Shown here: piece after piece, positions 24,101 to 32,338 of the stretch
Numbering within the stretch: the first letter of the stretch is position 1
Layout of the letters: each line of letters begins with the position of its first letter
From: Littorina saxatilis
Taxonomy: Eukaryota; Mollusca; Gastropoda; Littorinimorpha; Littorinidae
Reading direction: 5' to 3'
DNA length: 64,000 nt
NCBI RefSeq assembly: GCF_037325665.1
Contig: NC_090255.1
Coordinates: forward strand, 31,937,504 to 32,001,503
Position numbers and translations under genes: made by a program
The notes under the pieces: generated by a model
The model's input: the letters and a program-made list of their open reading frames with translations, nothing else
Databases searched by the model: none
Told to the model about the DNA's origin: nothing

Positions 24101-27100
24101 TCTTTCGGATGAGACGAAAAACCGAGGTCCCTTCGTGTACACTACATTGGGGTGTGCACGTTAAAGATCCCACGATTGACGAAAGGGTCTTTCCTGGCAA
24201 AATTGTATAGGCATAGATAAAAATGTCCACCAAAGTACCCGTGTGACTTGGAATAATAGGCCGTGAAAAGTAGGATATGCGCCGAAATGGCTGCGATCTG
24301 CTGGCCGATGTGAATGCGTGATGTATTGTGTAAATAAAATTCCATCTCACACGGCATAAATAAATCCCTGTGCCTTGAATATGTGCGCGATATAAATTGC
24401 ATAAAAATTTTAAAAAAATTAAAAATAAAATCCCTGCGCTTAGAACTGTACCCACGGAATACGCGCGATATAAGCCTCATATTGATTGATTGATTGAAGT
24501 TGACTGTTCAGGCTGCTGTTTAAACTCATGCATTGTGTCTGCAGAAATTCCAAGGGGGGCGGGACCAAGAGAACCAGATTGCAACATTCAAGCTGTTCAC
24601 GCCGGCATTCAGGCCCAGATGCAGGCAGCTCAGAGAGAGCTGATGATGCTACAGGAACAAGCCAGGGTAAATTTTGTTTTGTCTTTGTTTTCAGGGGAAA
24701 GATATTGAAGTGATAATGCCAGTTGTGTATAAGGCAACAAAAAAAAAAAAAAGGTCTGTTTACGGTAACATAGGGTGAAAAAATAGGGTCGGTAGGTCGG
24801 CTTTTTTAAAAAAAAAATTGTATTATTTTTTTTCCAATTTTTTTTTTCATTTTTTTTGTTCTCCCCTCTCTATGATGTTTCACAGTTCATTTCTTCTCAT
24901 CAATCCCTGTTTTTGCCCAACATAACTATAAACAGTACTTTGAGCTTACCTCCCTTCTGTCGTCTGCTGTTTGAGCGCAAACAGCTCTATTTTGGATGCG
25001 GGTTTTTTTTTTCAGACGATCCAAAAAAAAGATTAGAGTCGGGCCTAAAAACTAGGGTCGGTCGGGTTACTGTAAACAGACCTTTTTTTTTTGGGCCTAA
25101 GATGTGGCGATACAGTACCAGAATTCTTTTTTTGTTTGTTTTGGTATTTGGAATAAGTGTTCCAGCAGCAATGGGTTGGACAAAATTCAAGTATTAACAG
25201 AATATAAAAGGTTGTTGTATGGAAAAAGGGTGTGAGAGGTTTTTAAACAGTAGCCTACTGATATTTTGTTAGTTCCCTTCCCCAATCTACTCAGGCATGG
25301 GAATGGTCCGCGGATCCGCTAATTTCAGCGGTTTTCGTGAGGAGTTTCAGCGGGGGAAAAAAATCCCTCAAAAATCGTATATGAGGTTTTTATTCTCAAA
25401 CGGTCGGGTGTCTTCAAATGGCACAAGCCACTATCCGGAACTGACGGTTGACTTCAGCTTTTGTAGTCTTGGCTGTCCCACATGATATGAAACAGACGTT
25501 CACGCAACATCCGCTGCATGTGGTTTACTTGCCCGGGGCGGGGATATAGCTCAGTTGGTAGCGCGCTGGATTTGTATTCAGTTGGCCGCTGTCAGCGTGA
25601 GTTCGATCCCAGGTTCGGCGGAAATTTATTTCACAGAGTCAACTTTGTGTGCAGACTCTCTTCGGTGTCCGAAGCTCCCCCCGTGTACACTACATTGGGT
25701 GTGCACGTTAAAGATCCCACGATTGACAAAAGGGTCTTTCCTGGCAAAATTGCTTAGGCACAGTTAATAATTGTCTACCTATACCCGTGTGACTTGGAAT
25801 AATAGGCCGTGAAAGGTAAATATGCGCCGAAATGGCTGCAATCTACTGGCCGTATAAAATTTCATCTCACACGGCATCACTGCAGAGCGCCTAGAACTGT
25901 ACCCACGGAATATGCGCGATATAAGACTCATTGATTGATTGATTGATTGACTTGCCCGAGACAAAGACGCGTCTCTTGTGTTCGATTTGAAAGAAAACTT
26001 CATGTCTTCGGTATCGAATATTGTTCGACGCGGCCAGGATTATGACGAAAAAGGTGTGGTTAACCAGTGGAAATGGGATTGGGTTTCCAAAGAGGTTAAA
26101 GTTAGTGACAAGCAAGAGCGGATCGGTGAACACATATGAAAAGTCGACACGCCCGGTCAAGCAAGATGCACCCTTTGTGACAGAGAAATTGTGTACAGCA
26201 ATCGTGGTTTCATTGCCCTCAGCGAGCATCTACTAACGAAAAAAAAAAAAAATTTTTTTTATCATTGTATTATTCATTCCCTTTGATTCAATACCTGGAA
26301 TAAGAGAAAGTTAAAGATGAGCTGGATCCTATCACATGTTTCCTCGTGGGTTTGACAAGTATGATTGAGAGTGAGAGCAGTGAGTGAATGTTTGCAAGAA
26401 AGTCATAAAGTATGCACAATCCTTTGTTCAGAATTGTTAAAACTTCAGGTTGCAGCTAAAAGTTGCAGCTAAAACACCTGCATATTTATGTGAAATTAAA
26501 TGCTAAACTTTGTCCCAAATACCCCTCAGATTGCGTAGATTTTTATCTTTAAACATTTTTTTTCCGGGGGAGGACCCCTGGACCCCCTGTTTTTGGCTCC
26601 CTCCCCTGTTTTCAGCGGACTTTTTATTCAGCCATTCCCATGCCTGCTGCTCCTCCATGGGGAGAATTTTTTGTAGCCAGAAGTAACTCCACTCTGTTTG
26701 ATTAACGTAGTAAAAAAGGTATGCTTTATTTTCCAGCTGACGCAGGCTCGAATCAGGCAGGAGCATGAGCTTCTACAAAACTACGACCAGGAGCCGTTCC
26801 ATCGAGCAAGGTCAGCCCCATACCAGCGAGAGGTGCGACACGACAGACGCCCACAGTCAGGCCGCAACAACAGGCCGTCAGGCCAGCAGTACTTCCGTGA
26901 AAAGGGACCTACCAGAAGGGGAAATGTGAGTTTGTTGATTTCCATTTTAATCAATACTGTTTTTATTTTTTTTATTTTTTGTGTGACCATACAGTAGAAC
27001 CCCTCTTTTTTAAGTCCAGAAATCTGGGAAACTCATGTCTTAAAAAGGCTGGAATGTTAAAATGGAGGTATATTTGCAGAGGTTGTGAACAGAAAATCTA

Positions 27101-27745
27101 AGGAAGCAAGGTCTTAAAATGTTGGGAGGTCTTAAAAGGGAGGAGGGTGGGATTCCACTTCTTCTTCTCTTCTTCGTTCGTGGGCTGAAAGTGGAATTGT
27201 ACGTGTATGATTGTTTTTACCCCGCCATTTAGGGAGACATACGCCGCTTTCGGAGAAAGCATGCTGGGTATTTTTGTGTTTCTATAACCCACCGAACTCT
27301 GACATGGATTACAGGATCTTTTCCGTGCGCACTTGGTCTTGTGCTTGCGTGTACACACGAAGGGGGATAAGCCACTAGCAGGTCTGCACATAAGTTGACC
27401 TGGGAGATCGGAAAAATCTCCACACTTAACCCACCAGACGGCCGTGGCCGGGATTCGAACCCTCGACCTTCCGATTAAGAGGCCGACGTCTTACCACCCC
27501 GCCACTGCGCCAGTCGGGATTCCACTGTACCAGTAGAAATCTGTTATGCCAAAATAGGCAATGATCGGTTGGCCCCAATAACCAGTGAAACTGCACCTTG
27601 CCACTCTAAAGGATGTAGCCGTTGCTCTTTTAGTTTATTTTACTTCTTTGTCGTATTATTGAGATTTGGTTGTGTTTTCATGTATTGCCAGTATTGTACA
27701 AGTTTTTTAGCTGTTTTTTATTTGCAGAGAAACAGAAACCAATAA
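11591..27745 (+). CDS. RRM / tandem Gag-like-domain / RG-rich protein, eight predicted exons
   Basis: Predicted exons: 11591-11636, 15633-15765, 16058-16176, 18967-21057, 21483-21833, 24545-24666, 26737-26925, 27728-27745. They sum to 3069 nt (1022 residues plus stop) and every junction agrees in phase. Domains: RRM-like fold (residues ~25-92), SEKEKTGT repeat (~170-270), helical domain 1 (~383-479), acidic/lysine linker (~480-550), helical domain 2 (~683-784), RG-rich segment (~805-915), then a glutamine- and arginine-rich tail ending RNRNQ. RRM plus RG suggests RNA binding, probably in an RNP granule or the nucleus. Both helical domains resemble DIRS Gag (RRDxYL, LRAAP, FFGG). I do not recognise an orthologue. 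The last three exons are duplicated in inverted orientation at 57357-61508. The start is the weakest part; alternative upstream exons are possible. Confidence 0.7.
11690..11763 (+). mobile_element. Helitron-like 3' terminus fragment
   Basis: The hairpin CCGGGCGAAGCCGGG is followed 8 bases later by CTAG and then T, the 3' signature of canonical Helitrons. The same hairpin closes the two elements at 31217-34035. No matching 5' end was found nearby. Confidence 0.4.
12160..14345 (+). repeat. Degenerate ~175-bp array with a conserved TGTGAAGTTATGAAC box
   Basis: The 15-bp box occurs at 13111, 13290, 13450, 13629 (variant), 13805, 14158 and 14331. Spacings are 179, 160, 179, 176, 353 (two units) and 173. 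Related boxes with inserts occur at about 12364 and 12537 (173 apart), and weaker or inverted forms (GTTCATAACTT) at about 12170, 12892 and 13075. The sequence between boxes is AT-rich and largely unalignable by eye. It fills most of intron 1. Confidence 0.65.
15022..15279. mobile_element. MITE with 34-bp terminal inverted repeats
   Basis: The ends start GG(C/T)CAAACAAAAATATATG and end in a GGTTTAGGGTAAC block, with one mismatch over 34 bp. The interior is A/T-rich with no coding capacity. It shares the GGGTCGGTAGGT block (opposite strand) with the element at 24751-25084. Confidence 0.7.
15379..15453. repeat. CA microsatellite
   Basis: A (CA)n tract with CCACACCA interruptions. GT-rich open frames here are artefacts. 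Confidence 0.9.
15633..15765 (+). CDS. Predicted exon 2: first half of RRM-like domain
   Basis: The acceptor is TATGTGCAG and the donor GG|GTAACT. The product TREEEKEDSYLIVNKVP... gives a beta-1 strand (SYLIVNKVP) and an alpha-1 helix (NVLQAVFLTDMV) as in RRM domains. The strand is followed by a charged loop, and it continues in phase into exon 3. Confidence 0.65.
16058..16176 (+). CDS. Predicted exon 3: second half of RRM-like domain
   Basis: The acceptor is TTTTTCAG and the donor CAAG|GTGATG. The product TATFDAGSPQEAGICLRQYDG matches beta-3 and alpha-2 of an RRM (ATF...SPQEA...YDG), followed by a VLVNLEVLEI beta-4 strand. The usual aromatic RNP1 residues are weak, so this may be a divergent RRM. 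Confidence 0.65.
16333..16460 (+). mobile_element. Fragment of TACAGTGGAACCCC-type MITE
   Basis: The fragment begins TACAGTGGAACCCC and carries repeated TTTTAAGACC motifs, as in the fuller copy at 26991-27532. Repeat family A lies directly downstream; related TAAGACC sequence resumes at about 18230-18310, so family A probably inserted into it. Confidence 0.5.
16463..17282. mobile_element. Family A repeat: two 5' halves fused as an inverted pair
   Basis: Both outer ends are the family A 5' end (ACATTTAGTCAAG, then ATAGAGGGGGGAATCGAGAC), facing outward. The middle (16826-16945) is a hairpin around GTATTGCATTTCAGCTTGGA. A SINE fragment (16625-16820) replaces part of the left half. Confidence 0.6.
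16625..16820 (+). mobile_element. SINE S1 body fragment without tRNA head
   Basis: The sequence GATCTCCCAGGTCAACTTAT through GGTGGGTTATAGAAACACGA matches the body of the full copies at 22393-22766 and 27160-27515. The tRNA-derived head is missing. Confidence 0.7.
17284..18178 (-). mobile_element. Family A HINE-like repeat, full-length copy
   Basis: Read on the - strand it starts with the palindrome ACATTTAGTCAAGTTTTGAC. It contains a GT microsatellite and ends with TCGC-CTTAC-GCGA followed by CTTG and TT. It is about 895 bp without coding capacity. The 5' palindrome, subterminal repeat and microsatellite match Helentron-associated elements. Confidence 0.65.
18490..18935 (+). repeat. Degenerate minisatellite (GGATAAAGCATACATG)
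   Basis: About nine diverged units of roughly 45-55 bp contain GGATAAAGCA and CCATACATTACCCATTAG. They lie immediately upstream of exon 4, in intron 3 of the RRM/Gag-like gene. Confidence 0.7.
18967..21057 (+). CDS. Predicted exon 4: SEKEKTGT repeat and two Gag-like helical domains
   Basis: This 2091-bp exon is preceded by TTTATTCACAG and ends CAAA|GTAAGT. It encodes about six perfect SEKEKTGT octamers plus degenerate ones (around 19290-19470, 24-bp period). It then encodes two copies of an all-helical domain, at about 19815-20105 and 20715-21020. They share the pattern LxxLAxFxxxAxxAL, D(D/V)xS(M/L), RRxSYxKxxx, LxxxPxxxxxFFG/VFG. A charged E/K linker lies between the copies. The second copy lacks the aspartate of RRD (RRIS). 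The exon shows no frame damage, which argues that it is maintained. Confidence 0.8.
21483..21833 (+). CDS. Predicted exon 5: RG-rich exon
   Basis: The acceptor follows a pyrimidine tract (TCTCATCAAG) and the donor is GGAG|GTACGC. The product is rich in RG/RGG and PP motifs (RRPPPPRPGRSG, SRGATRGPP, ARRGGRSGSSRGGQQG). Such stretches bind RNA and are targets of arginine methylation in other proteins. Its phase matches exon 4 and exon 6. Confidence 0.65.
21890..22366 (+). mobile_element. Family D HINE-like repeat
   Basis: The 5' end is GGCTCACGAAGTGTAGCC (palindromic) after a T run. The interior has a GT microsatellite and a TCTAGATCTAGA palindromic block. The 3' end is GTGAGCC, then hairpin AGGC-TTC-GCCT, CTTG and TT. 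Inverted copies lie at 46254-46669 and 55298-55750. Confidence 0.65.
22393..22766 (+). mobile_element. tRNA-derived SINE S1, complete with target duplication
   Basis: The tRNA-like head has box A (TGGTGGTAAGACG) and box B (GGTTCGAATCC), followed by the S1 body and an AAGAAGAATAAGAAT tail. Flanking 12-bp duplications ATATTT(T/G)CCTTG lie at 22381-22392 and 22767-22778, with one mismatch. Confidence 0.85.
22780..23977. other. Intron 5 stretch, largely unassigned, with a short foldback element
   Basis: No coding signal. A ~150-bp foldback with ends GTTATTTCTAATATGC at about 23730 and GCATATTAGAAATAAC at about 23864 is present. The remainder (22780-23730) is AT-rich with no recognisable repeat. 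Confidence 0.5.
23978..24496 (+). mobile_element. tRNA-derived SINE S2 (Leu/Ser-like head, ATTG tail)
   Basis: The head is GGTGGCCGAGTGGTAACGC with box B-like GAGTTCGACCC. The body has GTGCACGTTAAAGATCCCAC, GCGCCGAAATGGCTGC and GCGCGATATAAG, and the tail is (ATTG)n. The body is shared with S3 at 25540-25950, so two different tRNA heads drive one body. Confidence 0.8.
24545..24666 (+). CDS. Predicted exon 6: Q-rich helix
   Basis: The exon is 122 bp, flanked by TGTCTGCAG and AGG|GTAAAT, and encodes EIPRGAGPREPD followed by an alpha-helical Q/A-rich stretch (IQAQMQAAQRELMMLQEQAR). The inverted paralogue has an exon of exactly the same length with one visible residue difference (Cys to Arg) at 61387-61508. 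Conservation of length, frame and both splice sites supports the call. Confidence 0.8.
24751..25084. mobile_element. MITE with AAGGTCTGTTTACGGTAAC ends
   Basis: Inverted ends AAGGTCTGTTTAC(G/A)GTAAC flank an A/T-homopolymer-rich interior with the GGGTCGGTAGGTCGG block also seen in the MITE at 15022-15279. It lies in intron 6. Confidence 0.65.
25292..26647 (+). mobile_element. hAT-like DNA transposon remnant with BED-type finger remnant
   Basis: The inverted ends are CAGGCATGGGAATGG and CCATTCCCATGCCTG. Inside, 26030-26235 carries a remnant reading WKWDWVSKEVKV then, in the same frame after a stop, RCTLCDREIVYSNRGFIALSEH. That is the CxxC...H pattern of a BED-like zinc finger, as found in hAT transposases. 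A SINE (25540-25950) is inserted in it. The target duplication is not clear. Confidence 0.5.
25540..25950 (+). mobile_element. tRNA-derived SINE S3
   Basis: The head GGGGATATAGCTCAGTTGGT with box B GTGAGTTCGATCCC is tRNA-like. The body shares CACGTTAAAGATCCCACGAT and GCGCCGAAATGGCTGC with S2, and the tail is (ATTG)n. It is not a functional tRNA gene, since the acceptor stem does not close. Confidence 0.8.
26737..26925 (+). CDS. Predicted exon 7: arginine/glutamine-rich tail
   Basis: This 189-bp exon keeps phase 0 at both ends (TTTTCCAG acceptor, AAT|GTGAGT donor). The product LTQARIRQEHELLQNYDQ... ends FREKGPTRRGN. The paralogue exon at 60000-60188 has the same length, splice sites and frame with about a dozen substitutions. 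Confidence 0.8.
26991..27532 (+). mobile_element. TACAGT(A/G)GAA-ended MITE, split by a SINE
   Basis: The left end is TACAGTAGAACCCC, the right end GGATTCCACTGTA. The body has TCTTAAAA(A/T)G motifs. SINE S1 is inserted near the right end with an 11-bp target duplication. Confidence 0.65.
27160..27515 (-). mobile_element. SINE S1, complete, reverse orientation, 11-bp target duplication
   Basis: On the - strand: tRNA head with GGTTCGAATCC, S1 body and AAGAAGAG tail. The direct repeats GGGATTCCACT at 27149-27159 and 27516-27526 mark the insertion. Confidence 0.9.
27728..27745 (+). CDS. Predicted terminal exon 8 (RNRNQ stop)
   Basis: Following TATTTGCAG, the 18-bp coding end reads RNRNQ-stop. 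The paralogue has an equivalent RNRNR-stop exon at 57357-57374, followed by similar 3' UTR sequence (GGCTTCTGCTG), which supports this tiny exon. Confidence 0.7.
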   Translation, partial: RNRNQ

Positions 27746-27968
27746 TTTGTGGCTGAGGGCTTCTGCTGTGTGTCGACTGACCCCTGAGCACACTACTCAC
27801 TCCAAGAATTGACAGAGACAATAGGCCCTGTCTCCGTGTGAGAGATGCTTTTTGAACGTGCTGCTTGTTCTGATGTGTGTTTGTGGGTGTCTATGTCTAT
27901 GTGTCTGTCCAGGGATGGCAAAATCTCCATCTTTTAACTCGCCAGCCAGGCGACTAACTTCAAGAAAG

Positions 27969-28336
27969 TAAAGCCCTGTCCAGACTTGGCCGCCGTTTTA
28001 CGCTCTATGCGCCGCAGGCCGTTTTGTGCGTCGCGCGGAATTTGCCGAGTGGCCACACATCGACGATTTTTTTCACAATGCGGTATCAGTGGAGCGGGTC
28101 AGCTGACAAGAAGGTTCAGTTGCATTCGACTGCCGCGCCGCGAGCAGCTGACGTCATCGCTCTGGTTTGCTCTGATTGGTCAAATTTCCGTCGTTCTATG
28201 TCTGTGTCATAGAAATTAGAACACGCGCTATTCTTCTGCAAATAACGCTTCGCGATCATAGCACGACGCGGTGCGCCGTTTTGAGCATAAGTCAAATGTG
28301 GACAGGGTCGGCCGGGAGTGTCTGGACGGGCCTTTA
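27969..28336. mobile_element. MITE with AAAG(G)CCCGTCCAGAC ends
   Basis: The inverted ends are AAAGCCCTGTCCAGAC and GTCTGGACGGGCCTTT. The interior is GC-rich with CGCGCC motifs. It lies about 220 bp after the stop codon of the RRM/Gag-like gene, so it may be in its 3' UTR. Confidence 0.6.
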
Positions 28337-28483
28337 CTAGCCTGCCAGAAATGTTGCCGGCCTGGTACATACATCTGCAGTATTTAGATGGCTTAGAAAC
28401 TTGATTGTTAAACCAAAAGTGTTCAATTTTACCAGAATTTTCAGTGACAGTGGTCAGCCGGACAATTTGGCCATCCCTGACAT

Positions 28484-28622
28484 CTATGTATGTGTGTGTG
28501 CATTTCTCTGTGTGTATATGACTGAATGTGTGTGTGCATTCCTGTGTTGTGTGTGTGGCTTTGTGTGTTTGACTGTGTGTGTGTGTGTCTGTGTGCTTTC
28601 CTCTGTGTGTGTGTGGTTTGCA
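28484..28622. repeat. GT-rich microsatellite
   Basis: An interrupted (GT)n tract. Open frames on both strands here are low-complexity artefacts. Confidence 0.85.
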
Positions 28623-28952
28623 GAATTGTACAATCTGAAGCAGGACCAGCTATAAAGGTATTCAACGATCTGCTTGGGTAAACAAGTCAAGGATTCCTGT
28701 TTTCTGCTTTTTTCCCCTTTTTGAATGGTATTCTTTTGCTGTCTGGGTTTTACAATGTAAATTCTAGGTAAATGTGGAAAATACAAAGGGATATACCCTA
28801 GCTTAGGCTTCTCATTGTGTGTGTATATGGCAGAGTCCCCTTTAGACTAAGTGGGTTTTTTAAGAACGCATGATGTGAAATGTTTTTAGCCTTTGATGTC
28901 AGACATCAGCTTGTTGATTGATTTATTTTTCTCTCATTTGCATGACATTTTT

Positions 28953-29641
28953 GAGTCACTTGAGAAAAAGTGACTATGTAATCGGTCAGTGTTAGTCTGT
29001 CCGGCCGGCCGTCCGTAGACACCACCTTAACGTTGGACTTTTCTCGGAAACTATCAAAGCGATCGGGCTCATATTTTGTTTAGTCGTGACCTCCAATGAC
29101 CTCTACACTTTAACGATGGTTTCGTTGACCTTTGACCTTTTTCAAGGTCACAGGTCAGCGTCAAAGGAAAAAACCACCTTAACGTTGGACTTTTCTCGGA
29201 AACTATCAAAGCGATCGGGCTCATATTTTGTTTAGTCGTGACCTCCAATGACCTCTACACTTTAACGATGGTTTCGTTGACCTTTGACCTTTTTCAAGGT
29301 CACAGGTCAGCGTCAAAGGAAAAATTAGACATTTTATATCTTTGACAAAGTTCATCGGATGTGATTGAAACTTTGTAGGATTATTCTTTACATCAAAGTA
29401 TTTACATCTGTAGCCTTTTACGAACGTTATCAGAAAAACAAGGGAGATAACTAGCCTTTTCTGTTCGGCAACACACAACTTAACGTTGGGCTTTTCTCGG
29501 AAACTATAAAAGTGACCGGGCTCAAATTTTATGTGAACGTGACTCATTGTGTTGTGAATAGCAATTTCTTCCTGTCCATCTGATGCCTCATATAATATTC
29601 AGAACTGCGAAAGTGACTCGATCGAGCGTTTGCTCTTCTTG
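28953..29641 (+). mobile_element. Family F HINE-like repeat
   Basis: It starts with the palindrome GAGTCACTTGAGAAAAAGTG after a T run. Its 3' end has AAAGTGACTC, hairpin GAGC-GTTT-GCTC, then TTCTTG and TT. A 152-bp unit (29021-29172) beginning ACCACCTTAACGTTGG is duplicated in tandem at 29173. The unit carries TGACCTTTGACC and AAGGTCA motifs. Confidence 0.65.
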
Positions 29642-29767
29642 TTCTCTGTGTTTGTGTCTGAGTGTGTGATGAGCGTTGTCTTGCAAAACTTCATGTTTCA
29701 CAAAATAAATCTGTTCATAGCTACTGTTAATTTGTGCTTTATTCTGGCAGATGTTGAAGGAGAGAAA

Positions 29768-29768
<1 letters not shown>

Positions 29769-29802
<34 letters not shown>

Positions 29803-30012
29803 TGTGTGTAATAAACTTTTGCTTGTAAAACTTCATGTTTTATCTGTCTCTAGCAACTGTCTTGTGCTTAGAGGAGGTTGAGTTTGGTTTAAACAATTCA
29901 TAGATAATTCAACATAATACATGTGTGTGTTTCTTGTGGTGGTGGTGTACGTGTTTGTGTGTGTGTCACAGTGTGTGTGTGTTTGTGTCACAGTGTGTGT
30001 GTGTGTGTGCAT
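29769..30012. repeat. GT microsatellites
   Basis: Two (GT)n tracts at about 29769-29808 and 29921-30012. A 45-bp sequence around AAAACTTCATGTTT occurs on both sides of the first tract, suggesting a small duplication. Confidence 0.8.
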
Positions 30013-30056
30013 ACATCTACATACATCACAAGTACATGCAAATAGACACAGTCAAA

Positions 30057-30627
30057 TACAAGGTGACCACAAAAAAAAGAGTACCCAAACAAAACGTCAT
30101 AAATTGAACAAAGATAAAGCAATCTTCATAAAATTTGTTTACACACACAAGTAGCCTCTGCATGATTTGCACAGAAAATTTTAGCGTTCTAGCTTGTCTT
30201 TCAGGAAAGTTATGCTCATTCTATACAGAACATGCTCCAAATGGCCTCCCCGGGATTTAAATCCCCCAGATTTCTATCTTTGGGGGTTCCTGAAAGACAA
30301 CGTCCACAGGAACAACCCACAGACAATCACAGAACTCAAGAGAGCCATCACAACAACCATTCGCGGAATCTCGCAACAGGAGTGTGTGCGGGTGATTGAT
30401 AACTTAGCGCGGCGAGTTCAAGTTTGCCTGCAGCGGCGCGGAGGCCATTTGGAGCACGTTCTGTAGAATGAGCATAACTTTCCTGAAAGACAAGCTAGAA
30501 CGCTAAAATTATCTGTGCAAATCATGCAGAGGCTACTTGTGTGTGTAAATAAATTTTATGAAGATTGCTTTATTTTTGTTCAATTTATGACGTTTTGTTT
30601 GGGTACTCTTTTTTGGGGGTCACCCTG
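30057..30627 (+). mobile_element. Tc1/mariner-like deletion derivative with ~185-bp inverted ends
   Basis: TA-flanked ends (ACA(A/G)GGTGACC) begin long inverted repeats that extend to about GCTCCAAATGGCCT on each side. Between and within them survives the C-terminal part of a DDE transposase, so most of the transposase gene has been deleted. Confidence 0.7.
30236..30466 (+). pseudogene. C-terminal remnant of a mariner-type transposase
   Basis: The frame reads RDLNPPDFYLWGFLKDNV ... ITELKRAITTTIRGIS ... RVIDNLARRVQVCLQRRGGHLEHVL-stop. NPPDFYLWG is the region of the third catalytic acidic residue, and GGHLEH is the usual end of mariner/IS630-family transposases. The first two thirds, with the other catalytic residues, are absent. 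Confidence 0.75.
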
Positions 30628-30639
30628 TACATATACTGG

Positions 30640-30780
30640 CCGACTTATCAAAACTGACTGTATTTGTCAGACTTGATTGTACCAAGTCCCTACACATGTT
30701 GTAATGCGCTTAGAGCCAAATATTTTTGTTTTTTGTAAGGGATAGGCGCAATATAAATACACTTTATTATTATTATGGAG
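30640..30780 (+). mobile_element. SINE 3'-tail fragment
   Basis: The sequence GTAATGCGCTTAGAGCC ... GGCGCAATATAAATACAC followed by (TTA)n resembles the 3' end of V-SINE-type mollusc repeats. No tRNA head is visible. Confidence 0.45.
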
Positions 30781-31216
30781 AACACTTGCACATTTGAGTC
30801 ATTTTAAGTAGTCTTTGTGAAGAAATAATTAACCAGAGGAAAGTAATGATTGAAGTAAATGTAAATAAAATTAGGTTTACTTTTGACATACTTTTTATGT
30901 TCTTATCCATATTGCAAAATATGTGTAGATCGCGTAAAGCAAACGGGCAATACACACATGCAAGAAAAAGGAACAACAAGTCGCGTAAGGCGAAAATACA
31001 ACATTTAGTCAAGCTGTCGAACTCATAGAATGAAACTGAACGCACTGCAATTTTTCAGCAAGAGCGTACACTCGTAGCATCGTCAGTCCACCGCTCATGG
31101 CAAAGGCAGTGAAATTGACCAGAAGAGCGGGGTAGTAGTTGCGCCGAGAAGGATAGCACGCTTTTCTGTACCTCTCTTCGTTTTAACTTTCTGAGCGTGT
31201 TTTTAATCCAAACATA

Positions 31217-31952
31217 TCTATATATATATACGACTTGTGTCTGTGTGTCGGTGTCTGTGTCTGTGTATCTGTGTATTTGTGTATTCGCCATGCACGGCCA
31301 AAGTTCTCGATGGATCTGCTTCAAATTTGGTGGGCTTATTCAGAGAGACCCCGGACACAACCTCATCGATGAGATATTTCAACACGTGCTCTCAGCGCGC
31401 AGCGCTGAACCGATTTTGGTTCCACCTCAGCTATTTTGATTCCACCTCAGCTACCCGGGCCCCCATACCGACACACCATAGCCGCTACACCACATCACAA
31501 CGCCAAAGTTCTCGGTGGATCTTTTTCAAATTTGGAAACCGTATTCAGCTACACCCCGGACACAATATCATCGATGAGATATTTCAACACGTGCTCTCAG
31601 CGCGCAGCGCTGAACTGATTTTGGTTTTTGTGTTCATTTCACCATTATAAGTAACTCTTCCTTATCTTCTCCAGTGTTTGGCGTTTATCTCCCTTCCTTC
31701 GTGTGGCTTTCCCGTTCAGTTGTAAGTTACTACTATTTTTAGAATGTCACTGCGCTGTCCACTGCGCTGAGCGTCTTCGGATATTCCCGGCGTTCTGTTA
31801 CTGTTACTATTTTTAGAAGGTCAACGCAGTGTACAGAACGTAAATTGGATCCGTAAATTATCCTCACTGTAAAAGTGCAAAGGTCGAATCAATTTATAGC
31901 CACGCGAAAAATACACTGTCATCTATCTCTCTATAGATACGGCTTCTCTGTG

Positions 31953-31983
<31 letters not shown>

Positions 31984-32335
31984 CTCTATATGAGCAACAC
32001 CTGTGCATTGTTCAGTTCTGTTTGTGATGTGGTCTGGCGGCTTTTGTGTAATTTTATGTACTGGCCTTCCTTTGAGAAGCCATAACTTGCTCAGTCCTGT
32101 TTGAGTGGAGTTCGCCTCCAAAGGTGATTAACACGGTTACATTCGTCGACAAGGATGGGACTCGATATGGTCAGGAATGGCATTATGGCCACTGAATCAT
32201 TTTCGTGCTGTTCCCATTCCACGAATCTGGGAGGGACCTAAGCTTGGCGGGTCCATTGTTCGGACCCGGCGAAGCCCGCGTACGGCTCTAAGTACTTCTT
32301 CCCGGCGAAGCCGGCTACCCGGGTATTCATTCTAG
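31217..32335 (+). mobile_element. Non-autonomous Helitron (family C), copy 1
   Basis: It starts TCTATATATATA right after an A. It ends with a GGCGAAGCCGGC hairpin region, then ...ATTCATTCTAG followed by T: the A|TC...CTAG|T rule of canonical Helitrons, without target duplication. Inside, a block from CCAAAGTTCTCG(A/G)TGGATC to CAGCGCGCAGCGCTGA is present twice. Confidence 0.7.
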
Positions 32336-32338
32336 TCA

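Noticed and set aside
25540-25625. tRNA gene (GGGGATATAGCTCAG...)
   Set aside because: The acceptor stem does not close and the sequence continues into a SINE body with an (ATTG)n tail; the same applies to heads at 22393, 23978, 40600 and 41700.
29021-29325. Possible nuclear-receptor enhancer as a host regulatory element
   Set aside because: The 152-bp duplicated unit is inside repeat family F, so the motif density is better described as a property of the repeat.
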